64,000 nt of DNA. Source: a virus. The stretch covers positions 1 through 64,000 of IMG/VR virus record IMGVR_UViG_3300005563_000030; one strand, given 5' to 3'. Position numbers and translations under genes: made by a program. A model generated the notes under the pieces. That model searched no databases, had not been told where the DNA came from, and saw only the letters and a list, made by a program, of their open reading frames with translations. Positions 21,748 through 31,079 of the stretch are shown here, one piece after another (the first letter of the stretch is position 1; each line of letters starts with the position of its first letter).

Positions 21748-22113
21748 TTAAACTTCATTACTTTCTAACTCTTCTTTATTCACCACCTCTTTACCTTTAC
21801 GAATTAATTTAACCTTATTAGCGATATACTTGTAAATTCCATCTATAATTATCATTCCCATCATTCCAATAATAAAAGATAAGGCTGCCATGAATTCAAT
21901 AGGGATTGCTTCTTTATGTGCAATCAACGGAGTAATATATCCTGCAACTATAGAGCCGATAAGAATCTGTCTAAGTGCCTCTATTAACCTTAGTTTTTTA
22001 TAAATTGACCACACAACAGCTCCTATAAAGCCGTTCAGCACGTAGCGCCAGCCTATACCAAGCTCATCTAACACATCAAAAAAGTTCATATTAGCATATT
22101 CTCCTTTTTTCAT
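21748..22113 (-). CDS. Membrane protein, phage-holin-like (121 aa)
   Basis: About three membrane segments: YVLNGFIGAVVWSIY, ALRQILIGSIVAGYITPLI and FMAALSFIIGMMGMIIIDGI, then a charged cytoplasmic tail (KLIRKGKEVVNKEE). The pattern of a conserved GWRYVLNGFIGA segment followed by an interrupted helix resembles LydA/phage-holin-type proteins. The start may instead be the Met at residue 9 (22089). It ends at the promoter of the next gene. Confidence 0.7.
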   Translation of the reverse strand: MKKGEYANMNFFDVLDELGIGWRYVLNGFIGAVVWSIYKKLRLIEALRQILIGSIVAGYITPLIAHKEAIPIEFMAALSFIIGMMGMIIIDGIYKYIANKVKLIRKGKEVVNKEELESNEV

Positions 22114-22126
22114 TTCTCATTGATCT

Positions 22127-22474
22127 TTATTTAACTTCCCCATCACAAACCGGTGGTGGAGTAAATTGAGAATCTGAAACTCTGAATACGTTATTCTGAT
22201 AAGTTTTCAGAGCTAGGGCTGCTGCTAGTAAGGCTGCTTCTATACCTAGAATTATTGCAATCTGAGCAAGGTTTCCTGAAATAGAAGAAACTAGAGCTGG
22301 ATCAATGGTTTTGTCTTTATAAACAAGATTTAATAATTTAGCTACAATAAACGATGTACTATGCACATTACGGATAAAGTCTATAAGTAATGCAATTGCG
22401 CCTAAGCTACGTAGAGAAAGCTTTCCATCGTTTCCTAGCCAAAGAGGTTCTATATATTTAAAGAACTTCTTCAT
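22127..22474 (-). CDS. Membrane protein in the lysis cassette (115 aa)
   Basis: One moderately hydrophobic helix (LRSLGAIALLIDFIRNVH) and one strong span (LAQIAIILGIEAALLAAALAL), with a charged N-terminus and a Pro/Cys-containing tail (FTPPPVCDGEVK). Unrecognised family; it could be a holin partner. It begins with a TAATG overlap after the tail-fibre gene, linking fibre and lysis genes in one transcript. Confidence 0.7.
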   Translation of the reverse strand: MKKFFKYIEPLWLGNDGKLSLRSLGAIALLIDFIRNVHSTSFIVAKLLNLVYKDKTIDPALVSSISGNLAQIAIILGIEAALLAAALALKTYQNNVFRVSDSQFTPPPVCDGEVK

Positions 22475-24210
22475 TAGGTGTATAAAGGAATTTTATAAGT
22501 TGTTCCATTAATTACTACTGATGCCCACGATACAGGAGTTCCTAAGAAGTTAGTAGCAGAAGTACCATAGAAGTTGACAATAGTAGTACCAGCAGTTGTA
22601 CTTGGAGCAGTGGCTCCAGATACACCTACAAAGATAGATTCTCTAGTTGTACCAGTTCTGGTAAAGAAGAGGTTAGTACCATTGTATTCTATAGCGCCTG
22701 TTTCAGCAGTAGTCATCACTGTTCCTGAAGTAAGCTTGATTGGAGCAGTAGCAGCAGTAGCACTACCAGCAGCTATGTGTAATTTTGCAGTAGCAGTACT
22801 ATCACCACCAATAGTTATCAGAGGAACTGAGAAGTGCATCTCAGCACCAGTTATATAAAACACAGAATTCGTAAAAGTAAGATAACCTCTACCTGTTGTT
22901 GCTGGAAACCCGTTATTTGAACCACCATTACCAAGTGTAACTTGATCTCCAAAATCATTTAATAAAGTATATATAACATTATTTGTATCAGTATTACCTT
23001 GCATAGAAGTACTTAAACCCGGTGCAAGTGTAGTATAACTGCCATCAGATACTCTTGAAATAGAAAATTGCTGGAATGATTGATTCCAAGTAAAGTTAGA
23101 ACTATCAGCTAATCTACCATTGGTAGTTACATAAGGAACTCTACCAGAAGTTAAAGCAGCATCGGCTAGAGCAAACTCTTTACGAGCAGCACCAGTAGTG
23201 ATAGTTAAGTAAGCTTTATCAGTAAGAAACTCTACTGCACCAGCTTCCGCTGTTGTATTTAGAGAACCCGATGTAAACTTTAAAGGAGCTGATTGAGCAC
23301 CAGCAGCACCAGCAGGAAGATGTAATCTAGCTGTAGGTGAAGTTATAGTAGAACCAATACCAATACGTCCATTTAGTAAAGCATCTATTGTAAATACTTG
23401 AGTTTCAACACCAGCGTTTAAAGCCCATATCTCGAACTTTGATGTATTATTTGCTTGGTTGGCATTTCTCGAAACAAGTCTTACAGTTTTTAATCCTGTA
23501 TTACCTACTTGAGGAGCACAAATATCAAGAGATACTGCGGAGTTAGCAGGAACTATAGCATTGGTGTTTCTGTCAAGAAGCATTAATGTTTCAATAGTAC
23601 CTACGTTAAGGTTACCTATTTTTGTACCCTGAAAAGTATAGTGCCCTATAGTTTCATCAGTTTCAGAATAAATAGTTGTAAAGCTACCATTAACCGCTTT
23701 TAGCGCAAAGTTACCATTACCTGATGTCTGAATACCAATACTCGATCCATTTACTAATATACCTTGTGACGCACCAGTACCAGCCACTTGAATACCGATA
23801 CCTGCATTATTTTGTACTAATACACCTACACTTTGAGTACCTATACCATCTACTATAATACCCCAATCACCACCAGATGTTAATAACGCAGCGTTACTTG
23901 CTCCATCAGCAGGTGCAGTTACTCCTAACGATACACCGAATTGTGGATCTGGAGCAGAAAGATCATAGGTTGATTGTACTTTAAAGAAACTATTAGCTAT
24001 ACTCGGAGCAGAAGCGGATGCTACATTTGAGGTTACGCCACTAAATGTAACAGTTTCAGTCGTAGTGTCACCAGTAACAGTAGTTGCTTCTAATAAGCTC
24101 CCACCCAGTCTGACATTTACACTATTTAGATGAAGACCATTTTCTGCACCATTTACAGAGCCCCCACCACCCCCACCACCTGAGGGATATTTAATTATTG
24201 ATAAACTCAT
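22474..24210 (-). CDS. Tail fibre protein with Gly hinge and two shared modules (578 aa)
   Basis: Starts MSLSIIKYPSGG with a seven-Gly hinge, then a Ser/Thr/Val/Gly-rich beta shaft. Two copies of the fibre module occur: residues about 293-346 (ARLHLPAG...APLKFTSGS...GAVEF) and about 472-526 (AKLHIAAG...APIKLTSGT...GAIEYNGTNLFFT). Related modules occur in the fibres at 15476 and 17989. The C-terminus (SWASVVINGTTYKIPLYT) is a compact tip. Probably a trimeric receptor-binding fibre. It overlaps the downstream membrane-protein gene by TAATG. Confidence 0.82.
   Translation of the reverse strand: MSLSIIKYPSGGGGGGGSVNGAENGLHLNSVNVRLGGSLLEATTVTGDTTTETVTFSGVTSNVASASAPSIANSFFKVQSTYDLSAPDPQFGVSLGVTAPADGASNAALLTSGGDWGIIVDGIGTQSVGVLVQNNAGIGIQVAGTGASQGILVNGSSIGIQTSGNGNFALKAVNGSFTTIYSETDETIGHYTFQGTKIGNLNVGTIETLMLLDRNTNAIVPANSAVSLDICAPQVGNTGLKTVRLVSRNANQANNTSKFEIWALNAGVETQVFTIDALLNGRIGIGSTITSPTARLHLPAGAAGAQSAPLKFTSGSLNTTAEAGAVEFLTDKAYLTITTGAARKEFALADAALTSGRVPYVTTNGRLADSSNFTWNQSFQQFSISRVSDGSYTTLAPGLSTSMQGNTDTNNVIYTLLNDFGDQVTLGNGGSNNGFPATTGRGYLTFTNSVFYITGAEMHFSVPLITIGGDSTATAKLHIAAGSATAATAPIKLTSGTVMTTAETGAIEYNGTNLFFTRTGTTRESIFVGVSGATAPSTTAGTTIVNFYGTSATNFLGTPVSWASVVINGTTYKIPLYT
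24161..24180 (-). repeat. G-rich tract encoding a poly-Gly hinge
   Basis: The minus strand is a 20-base run of G with single T interruptions (three GG, two GGGGG blocks), encoding part of the seven-Gly hinge near the N-terminus of the fibre. It has quadruplex potential in mRNA. Confidence 0.7.
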
Positions 24211-24218
24211 TATTTATA

Positions 24219-24527
24219 TTATTTTGTGCCAATCCATTTAACAGCACCAGCAGTTAATGTATATGCAGGTAATGTACCACCTTCAGCAGCAGTTTGTACA
24301 ATAGATTCCCCTATCACATCAAATGTGAATGTACTTCCATCAGAGAAAGTAACAGTAGCAGGAACAGTAGTAGCAACGATTGAGATAGAATTATATCCAG
24401 CAGGAATATTTCCTGTGCCAGCAGAAGTAGTAGCTGGTGATTTAGAGCCGCATTGGGCATTTGCAATTAAACGTAGATAGCGTGCCTGTTCTGTTAAGAC
24501 AGGCTTAAGTTCGCCGTAACTAGCCAT
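24219..24527 (-). CDS. Small beta-rich virion-type protein (102 aa)
   Basis: Unrecognised. A short helical N-terminus (ELKPVLTEQARYLRLIANAQ) is followed by a Thr/Val/Ala-rich beta domain (VTFSDGSTFTFDVIG). It sits just upstream of a fibre gene, is 8 nt from it, and may be a fibre-attachment or decoration protein. It is the first gene after a 130-nt gap with a hairpin. Confidence 0.7.
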   Translation of the reverse strand: MASYGELKPVLTEQARYLRLIANAQCGSKSPATTSAGTGNIPAGYNSISIVATTVPATVTFSDGSTFTFDVIGESIVQTAAEGGTLPAYTLTAGAVKWIGTK

Positions 24528-24570
24528 TATATATCAATTTTTGTATTAAAAATTCGGCTTCAAACTAAGA

Positions 24571-24594
24571 AGCCCAGCAATTGCTCGCTAGGCT
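24571..24594 (-). promoter_or_regulatory. Hairpin in the leader between 24658 and 24527
   Basis: Minus-strand AGCCTAGC (24594-24587) pairs with GCTGGGCT (24578-24571) around an 8-nt loop. One pair is G-U, so the 8-bp stem is complete only in the leftward transcript. TACTTTTG (24603-24596) next to it resembles a -7 box, but lacks a -33 partner and would start inside the stem. The gap at 24528-24657 has no gene; a second 7-bp stem lies at 24629-24652. Terminator, leader structure or processing site are all possible. Confidence 0.45.
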
Positions 24595-24657
24595 ACAAAA
24601 GTATGCTTTTTTATTAGAAATAAGGTCGTTAGAGTACATTTCTTGACTCTAATAGCA

Positions 24658-27600
24658 TTATCGACCAGTCAGTTGATAGAATTTAATCTGTTCTTCAGGA
24701 GTTAAGAGATTTATGAACTGTCTTACTACAGGTAGTAGTTTTAATGTTTTAATATACAGTTTTTTATCTCCTTTCTTTGCAAAACCTGATGCTCTTTGAT
24801 ATTCCTCGAATGGATGGAACAACTGAGTAAACCAGCTTATCCATTTCTCAATCATATTAATAGAAGCTGCTGGGTTACGAATTACACGAATAAAGTCAGC
24901 CGGATTAATATATTGTGTAATATCTGCACTGAAACGTGTAAGTTGAAGTTCCATTTCGGAGTTTAGCCAACTCTTATCATCGTCATCAGCACTAGCCACT
25001 CCAATCAGAACAAATGTAGCAATGATTACAGCCATTTCGTATAATGTCTTATTAATAGCTGCTTTCTGGAATTCATCATATCCTTCCTTAGTCCACATTC
25101 TTTGAAGTACTCCAAATTTGTATTCTTTCATGTCTGCAAGTATCTTAGATGCAAACTCTCTCCAATATCCACCTTCTACTGTACCAAGCTCATAGTCCAC
25201 ATATTTAGCACCATATCTTGAAGTAATAGCTTTGAAGAAATACTTACGGAACATAAGAGCAAGCTTTCCATACCAACGACGAGATAGCATAGCTTTATCA
25301 AATGAGTTATAAACCCCATGTAAGTTCTTAACCAACGCATGTAATCTATTACGAAAAGCTTTATCGTCTTCAGCAGACCATCCATAACGTTCAGCCATTA
25401 CTTGCTGATCCCCTTTAGCTTCTTTTAAGGCTTCATAGAGGTTAACTTCTTTTCCTGTTTTGGAATCAGTTAACTTTCTAGCGTGCATTAAGGACATCAT
25501 AGCAGTTGTCTGAATCTGATGCTCACCCCCTTTTTGTAAGAAGAAGAGAGAGCTTGTTTTCATCAACTTATTAAATGTTCCTTTAGACACATTATCTCCA
25601 TAGTGATCTTTAAACTCACCTTGTGGGACATCATAGTGGTCAGCGAGTTCATTAAGAAATGAATCTTCACCACCTGCGGCTTCAGCAACTAATGATGGAA
25701 GATGTTTTGCGTATTCCACCTGTGCCCATCCCCAATCCTTCATAGAATAGAATCGTCTACCAATAGCTTCAATTGTGTTATTGAAGTTACCTACTGCTAC
25801 GTTGCTTATACCACCATTTACGTTAGCTGCCATGTTTTGCATAGCTGTAACCAATGCTACTTTACCTGACAATTTATCCATGGAGATTTCCTGACCAAGT
25901 ACGTTTATAGTTTGGTCAAAAGATGAATCTCCATACACAACATCATTAATAAACTCATTAAGACGAGCATTTAGCATATCTTCACGAGTCATCTTAGAAA
26001 CCACTTTCTTAGTGATAGCATTAAAGATTTGATTACCTTTAGCATTTGTTTTAGCTATACTACGACCTTCAATACCAAGGTTAAAGTCACCGTTAAGTAC
26101 TGTTTTGAGTACAACAACATTAGGTTCTATCTCAGTCATACCTCTGTAGTTATTAGCCATTTGGCTATACATAAGTACTGTAGATAGAAGGTCTAATTTA
26201 ACATCACTATTATTTAATTTTCTTACATAATAAACAGGAATATGTTTTACTTCAGTTTTATCTTGTCTTTGCACTGTTCTATCATCTTCATTCTCAGCCT
26301 CGATACCTTTCAAGACTTTCTTTCCAAGTTTCTTTAAGTTTTCCTTTACACCATCTTTCCATTGCAGGTCAGAAAAGGCATTACCCCCTTTAGATACTTG
26401 TGGAATAATTCCATGCTCCAACGCATAAGAACCAAGCGCAGCATTAGCATCTTGATAGGTTTTATATAACTTAGCATAGTAAGGATTTCTCATTAAAGTG
26501 CCAAACTTAGTATTTCTATACTTCTCGCCAGGAAGAATTAATTCACCTGACAAGGCTCTAAATGTACCTTTTTTAGCATTATATGTTCCGGGAATAGCAC
26601 GTCTACCATAATAATCCATGGTATTTCTACCATATCCATATTCAATATTATCAACTTCTTTAGTGTTTGTTAACCACCATTCCTCAAATTGTCTAGCAGA
26701 CATTGTTCTTCTATTGTGGTCAATTATTTCATCAGCATGAGGATTAACTACAGTGTTTAATGAATACCATTCACCTTGGGCTTTTTTCCATGATTTAAGT
26801 TGTTGTGGATCAGATGGACGAGGTCCAAGTTGATCGTAGAATTTCTTCTTAGCTATTTCAAATTCGTCTGTGTTATATTCCTGATGGAATGCAAGACGTT
26901 TAACATAATCATATTTATCTTCACCTGTTTCCTCATCAACACCTACTTTCTCCCACACCCTAACTTCTTTTAAGAATTGTTTATTGAACTCTTCCTCATC
27001 CTTAGAAGTTTTATATAAAGCTGTACCTCTAGCTTTTTTATATTCGTCCATGAGGTATTTCTTGATTTCAAGGTCTTTTACGTGATTGTCATATACAACG
27101 TCCTTAAGAGCAAGAGCAATAGCAGCAGATACAGGGTCACGGCTATTAATTGTTGTACCAAGCCATTGACCAGCAGCAGAAATATCACGAAGAGCTTGTA
27201 CTAGCTGTTCTCTAAATTTCTCTTTGGTTAGTATCATATTGGTCATACCAGAAGCCTCAAGGTTCTTATTAGTATACTCAAGGTGTGGATATAACCATTC
27301 GGTTATGTATGTAAGAGCGAATGATTTGAAGTCTTCAATAATAAGCTCTTTTTTATCAATTGCGTCCCTTAACTTACTAAAGTTGTCATCTGTAGAATCT
27401 TTACCTTCTCTTAGAAGAAGAGATTTGATGTCATCAAGAGAACTATAAACGTTTAAGAGCTGTTGGATTTCACCAAGAATGTTAAGGTTATAAGTAATCT
27501 GACTCTGTGTTAGCTTACCTGCGTCTTTAACAGAGGCACGTAAGCTCTCAAACTTTGTTGAAGCTTGTTCGATATAGTGAATTGAATTAGATACGAAGTT

Positions 27601-28890
27601 GTTTATAGATGTAATTTCGTCCTGATTCTGAATAATGTCATTTAATATACTAATATCTTCTTTGAATTGGTCGCCTTTCTTTCTACTCTTAATAGTAGCA
27701 TTAAGTATAGCGATTTTATCCTTAATTCTGTCATATACATTCTCATAAGTAAGCTCAGTATCGGGCTTTTGATACATCGTAAGTATCTTAGCGTCCTGAA
27801 GCATTGCTCTAAGATCCGCCACATAGATGTCATCAACCACCATATTAGCGATGTCAGATAGCTTTGTATCTAGTGACATATTCTTAAAGTCAATATTAAT
27901 CTTTCTGAATAATGACTTTAACCAGTTTATGAATCTATTGAATGGTGACTGAGCCTTATTATACTTCTGTTCAGAAAGTTTACCAAGATAGTTAACTAAA
28001 GCTTCTTGTGCTCTCTCTTTTTCACCTAACTCTGAATAATTTGTGTCTGCCCAAGATATACTTTTTAAACCTTCCATGTCTGTAGATAACTGCTCCATAA
28101 GAGAGTTATACAAACTAGGATTTTGCTTTTCAAGTACAAGAATAAATGGGTGAATATATTCATGGAAAGCAGTATCTCCCTTAGCGTGAGCCAAGTTAAT
28201 AGTTACACCATTTCCATTAAACCATCCTCTATTTGGATTACTAGCATCGTTAATAATGCTGTAAGAAATATTAAACTTATTATAAAGTTTTTGTGCTATT
28301 GTTTGAAGCTTTCCAGGTACTTCAAATGGAGAGTTATCTCCTTTTTGGAGATAAATACTGTTACTTGCTTGAGAGAAGTCTCCTTGATTGTATAAGGACT
28401 TTACTTGATTCGGCTGCATTGCCACAATTTCAGAACCATCCATAAAAACGATCCCATCTTGATCTTCTCCAATCATTCTTCCGTTTTCAAGAAATGCTTG
28501 TTCTTCTTGTTCACTATTTATATTTTCTGGATTCTTTATGCTAAGAAATACAGGCATATTAACAGGCCCATTAAAGTTCATTGTCGCCTGTCTATCAGTA
28601 GAGAAATAAAGCCCCGGTCCATAAAAACCTAGTCCAGAAACTTTAAATTCATCAAAGTAGACATTTGTTCCATGATAGGCTAATCTAGGTTCTCCATTGC
28701 TGTCAGTTATTTTTGAATCTTTAAACCACTCTTTAAACTGAGGTGTATGAACTTGAGAATATTGTTCTAATGCTCTCTCCTTATCTTTTATAACTTTATT
28801 AATATCATCAAAAAGTATTGACTCCTTACCATTAGGAGCCAACACCTGTTGAATTTCACCATTATTATTTCTTACTACTTGACAGGCCAT
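24658..28890 (-). CDS. Giant polyvalent protein: ADP-ribosyltransferase-like plus HExxH metallopeptidase (1410 aa)
   Basis: The N-terminus carries an ART-PolyVal-type domain: AYHGTNVYFDEF (H73) followed by GFYGPGLYFSTDR (Y95), and IVAMQPNQVKSLY closing it near residue 165. A zincin motif follows, AFHEYIHPF (H243, E244, H247), with a likely third ligand in KERAQEALVNYLG. The remaining thousand residues are mostly helical, with a probable membrane span near the C-terminus (YEMAVIIATFVLIGVASA). Polyvalent proteins are known as multi-domain proteins injected with DNA that act on host proteins early in infection. The protein begins MAC like the adjacent 707-aa protein. Location among virion genes supports packaging into the particle; enzymatic activity is inference. 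Confidence 0.8.
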   Translation of the reverse strand: MACQVVRNNNGEIQQVLAPNGKESILFDDINKVIKDKERALEQYSQVHTPQFKEWFKDSKITDSNGEPRLAYHGTNVYFDEFKVSGLGFYGPGLYFSTDRQATMNFNGPVNMPVFLSIKNPENINSEQEEQAFLENGRMIGEDQDGIVFMDGSEIVAMQPNQVKSLYNQGDFSQASNSIYLQKGDNSPFEVPGKLQTIAQKLYNKFNISYSIINDASNPNRGWFNGNGVTINLAHAKGDTAFHEYIHPFILVLEKQNPSLYNSLMEQLSTDMEGLKSISWADTNYSELGEKERAQEALVNYLGKLSEQKYNKAQSPFNRFINWLKSLFRKINIDFKNMSLDTKLSDIANMVVDDIYVADLRAMLQDAKILTMYQKPDTELTYENVYDRIKDKIAILNATIKSRKKGDQFKEDISILNDIIQNQDEITSINNFVSNSIHYIEQASTKFESLRASVKDAGKLTQSQITYNLNILGEIQQLLNVYSSLDDIKSLLLREGKDSTDDNFSKLRDAIDKKELIIEDFKSFALTYITEWLYPHLEYTNKNLEASGMTNMILTKEKFREQLVQALRDISAAGQWLGTTINSRDPVSAAIALALKDVVYDNHVKDLEIKKYLMDEYKKARGTALYKTSKDEEEFNKQFLKEVRVWEKVGVDEETGEDKYDYVKRLAFHQEYNTDEFEIAKKKFYDQLGPRPSDPQQLKSWKKAQGEWYSLNTVVNPHADEIIDHNRRTMSARQFEEWWLTNTKEVDNIEYGYGRNTMDYYGRRAIPGTYNAKKGTFRALSGELILPGEKYRNTKFGTLMRNPYYAKLYKTYQDANAALGSYALEHGIIPQVSKGGNAFSDLQWKDGVKENLKKLGKKVLKGIEAENEDDRTVQRQDKTEVKHIPVYYVRKLNNSDVKLDLLSTVLMYSQMANNYRGMTEIEPNVVVLKTVLNGDFNLGIEGRSIAKTNAKGNQIFNAITKKVVSKMTREDMLNARLNEFINDVVYGDSSFDQTINVLGQEISMDKLSGKVALVTAMQNMAANVNGGISNVAVGNFNNTIEAIGRRFYSMKDWGWAQVEYAKHLPSLVAEAAGGEDSFLNELADHYDVPQGEFKDHYGDNVSKGTFNKLMKTSSLFFLQKGGEHQIQTTAMMSLMHARKLTDSKTGKEVNLYEALKEAKGDQQVMAERYGWSAEDDKAFRNRLHALVKNLHGVYNSFDKAMLSRRWYGKLALMFRKYFFKAITSRYGAKYVDYELGTVEGGYWREFASKILADMKEYKFGVLQRMWTKEGYDEFQKAAINKTLYEMAVIIATFVLIGVASADDDDKSWLNSEMELQLTRFSADITQYINPADFIRVIRNPAASINMIEKWISWFTQLFHPFEEYQRASGFAKKGDKKLYIKTLKLLPVVRQFINLLTPEEQIKFYQLTGR

Positions 28891-28893
28891 ATT

Positions 28894-31017
28894 TTATTTT
28901 TTGCAACCATCTATATTTTTCATTGCTTCTTTCACATCGTCTTCAGTAACGTCCATACCACTCATATCTACATCATTTACATCGTAAGCCATTAGGTTTA
29001 GACCACCAAACATTCCACTACTCACTGTTTCAGTAGGAGTTTCTGTTGCTGTTGGTGTAGACGGAGTTATAGGAGCTGTTGGAGTTACTGGTACTGGAGC
29101 AGTAGGTGGAGAAGGTGGATTCTCTGGTGGAGTATTATCGTCTCTTCCAGCTTTTTTATTAACTTCTTCCATCATTTGTTCTCTTGTTAGACGTGTACCA
29201 AGATCAGCTACACCTGACATGTTTGAAGCACCAACACTTTCTATAGCATGGTAAACTCCAGTAATACCTCTAGGTATCATATCTCCTTCAGCAGTCATAG
29301 CTTCTCCATAATAGTCTTCATTACGTCCCTGAGCATTTTCTCTAGTTACCTTTACAAGCTTATAAGTTTGATAGGTAGCATCACCAGTTCCCGGTTGACG
29401 AACACGAACAAATTTCTTGAACTCTAAATGAGATTTATTCTCATCTATTTTCACATTATTTACGTTTGCTAATGCTAGATCGTCTATTGTTTCTTTAAAT
29501 TCTTTACTGCGTTCAGCAGAACCTTTTTCAGTACCCTTGAACTTATCTGTGAACATTGTGACAGTCATCTGTCGAATACCATTCTCATTAGCGAAAGTTA
29601 TACCTTTAGTACTTCTACTAGCCCCACCAGGTTTAACTTTTGTCTTTACAAATTGCAGATTATACTGATACTTGACATCTGTAGCATAAATTTGTTCAAA
29701 CCTATTATACAGTTGATTGTAAGTGAGACCAAAAACCTTTTCATATAATTTGTTTTTTACTCCATTCACATCCCTGTTTCTAACAAGATCATTGTATGCT
29801 TGACCTTCTGCGGCGGTGAAGTATGGTTTATAATTACCTTCTTTATCTACAATTCTCTGAGCATTTAGCTTCTTGAGAAATCTTGTAAATTCGCTCATTT
29901 GAGATAATGACAAAAGCTCAGATGCAATATCTGTAGCTTTGGACATATCCTCAAACATCATTGTAGGAATCATCTTAATATACGACTTGTTCTTAAACAT
30001 TAAGCCGTCTTTCACAATGAGATAATCGAACAGAGCTTTAGCATGATATTGAGTATGTGGATTCAAATATAGCTCAGTGAATGAGTCCATAAGAGAAGCC
30101 ATAACGTCAGGCTCAAGCTTACCACGAGTTTTACCTTCTATAGTGTTGATAAGGTCTTTATTATTAATATTTCTTACTTTCTTTTTACCAACCTTTGTAG
30201 TAGTGTTTACTGGAAGTATAAACTTCAAGAACATATTATTAGGAGCTAACCTAGCAGCGTTCTTAACAATATCCACAATTGTTTCAGCTCCACCATCATA
30301 GATAAGAGTATTACGTAATGTACTTGTTCTCTTATCATTTATTTCTACCCACTTCTTATAAGCAGCAATTTGAATAAATGCTGTGAAGTCATCCTTAATT
30401 TCTCTTAATTTTTCCGTAGTAAGGTTTTCTTTAAGATTAGCTACTACCTTATTTGAATTATCAACAAATGAAGGTGTTTGTTCCATGAACATCGTTCTAC
30501 TAAGATCGTTGACTTTGTTCATGATACTAATATTGTTAGCTGTAATCTTATGATAATATGGCTCGCTATTCTCGGTTCTATACTTAGCGTCACCTGTAAG
30601 AAGATAGCGAACGTCGAAAGGAATTGCAGACTCGTCAAATTTGTCTTCATCCATTCCAATACCAAGATCACTAAGATTCTTCATAACACCTTGCATCTGG
30701 TCAAAGTTCTTACCAAGACCTTTTGTAAGAGCTATAGCAGAACCCATCTTATAGAAGAACTGAGATTGGTCTTCCATAGCAATGAAGCTATCAAGCATCT
30801 CTTCTTGAAACACGCGAAGTTGATGGGGAGTGTAATTATTCTCCCCAAAAGCTACTTGACGTAATACATTAGCTAGTGTTTTAGTGCTACGCGAAGGCTC
30901 TCCCTGTTTGGGATTATTTGCTACGTTGTTATCCTTTGCATACTTAAGAGCTTCCTCTTTTGTATTAAAAGATACCCATTCTCCAGCACTATTTTTAACT
31001 TTATAAATACAAGCCAT
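28894..31017 (-). CDS. Large virion-associated protein, unrecognised (707 aa)
   Basis: N-terminus MACIYKVKNSAGEWVSFNTK looks like a small beta tag that also opens the neighbouring 1410-aa protein. The middle is largely helical. Residues about 620-665 are a Pro/Thr-rich linker (PVTPTAPITPSTPTATETPT), and the C-terminus is acidic. No enzyme motif was recognised. The position between the polymerase-signature giant and the polyvalent protein suggests a co-packaged cargo protein. A -7 promoter box lies just before the start. Confidence 0.75.
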   Translation of the reverse strand: MACIYKVKNSAGEWVSFNTKEEALKYAKDNNVANNPKQGEPSRSTKTLANVLRQVAFGENNYTPHQLRVFQEEMLDSFIAMEDQSQFFYKMGSAIALTKGLGKNFDQMQGVMKNLSDLGIGMDEDKFDESAIPFDVRYLLTGDAKYRTENSEPYYHKITANNISIMNKVNDLSRTMFMEQTPSFVDNSNKVVANLKENLTTEKLREIKDDFTAFIQIAAYKKWVEINDKRTSTLRNTLIYDGGAETIVDIVKNAARLAPNNMFLKFILPVNTTTKVGKKKVRNINNKDLINTIEGKTRGKLEPDVMASLMDSFTELYLNPHTQYHAKALFDYLIVKDGLMFKNKSYIKMIPTMMFEDMSKATDIASELLSLSQMSEFTRFLKKLNAQRIVDKEGNYKPYFTAAEGQAYNDLVRNRDVNGVKNKLYEKVFGLTYNQLYNRFEQIYATDVKYQYNLQFVKTKVKPGGASRSTKGITFANENGIRQMTVTMFTDKFKGTEKGSAERSKEFKETIDDLALANVNNVKIDENKSHLEFKKFVRVRQPGTGDATYQTYKLVKVTRENAQGRNEDYYGEAMTAEGDMIPRGITGVYHAIESVGASNMSGVADLGTRLTREQMMEEVNKKAGRDDNTPPENPPSPPTAPVPVTPTAPITPSTPTATETPTETVSSGMFGGLNLMAYDVNDVDMSGMDVTEDDVKEAMKNIDGCKK

Positions 31018-31021
31018 AAAG

Positions 31022-31029
31022 CAAATATA
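31022..31029 (-). promoter_or_regulatory. Candidate -7 box before the 707-aa gene
   Basis: TATATTTG on the minus strand matches TAnnTTTG and lies a few bases upstream of the ATG at 31017. No TTTG is seen 19-20 nt further up, so the promoter is weak or depends on another factor. The gap (31018-31079) has no gene. Confidence 0.5.
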
Positions 31030-31079
31030 CTAATTTAATTACATTATTTTAGGAATGTAAGCAAAACCGCTTAATTCGA

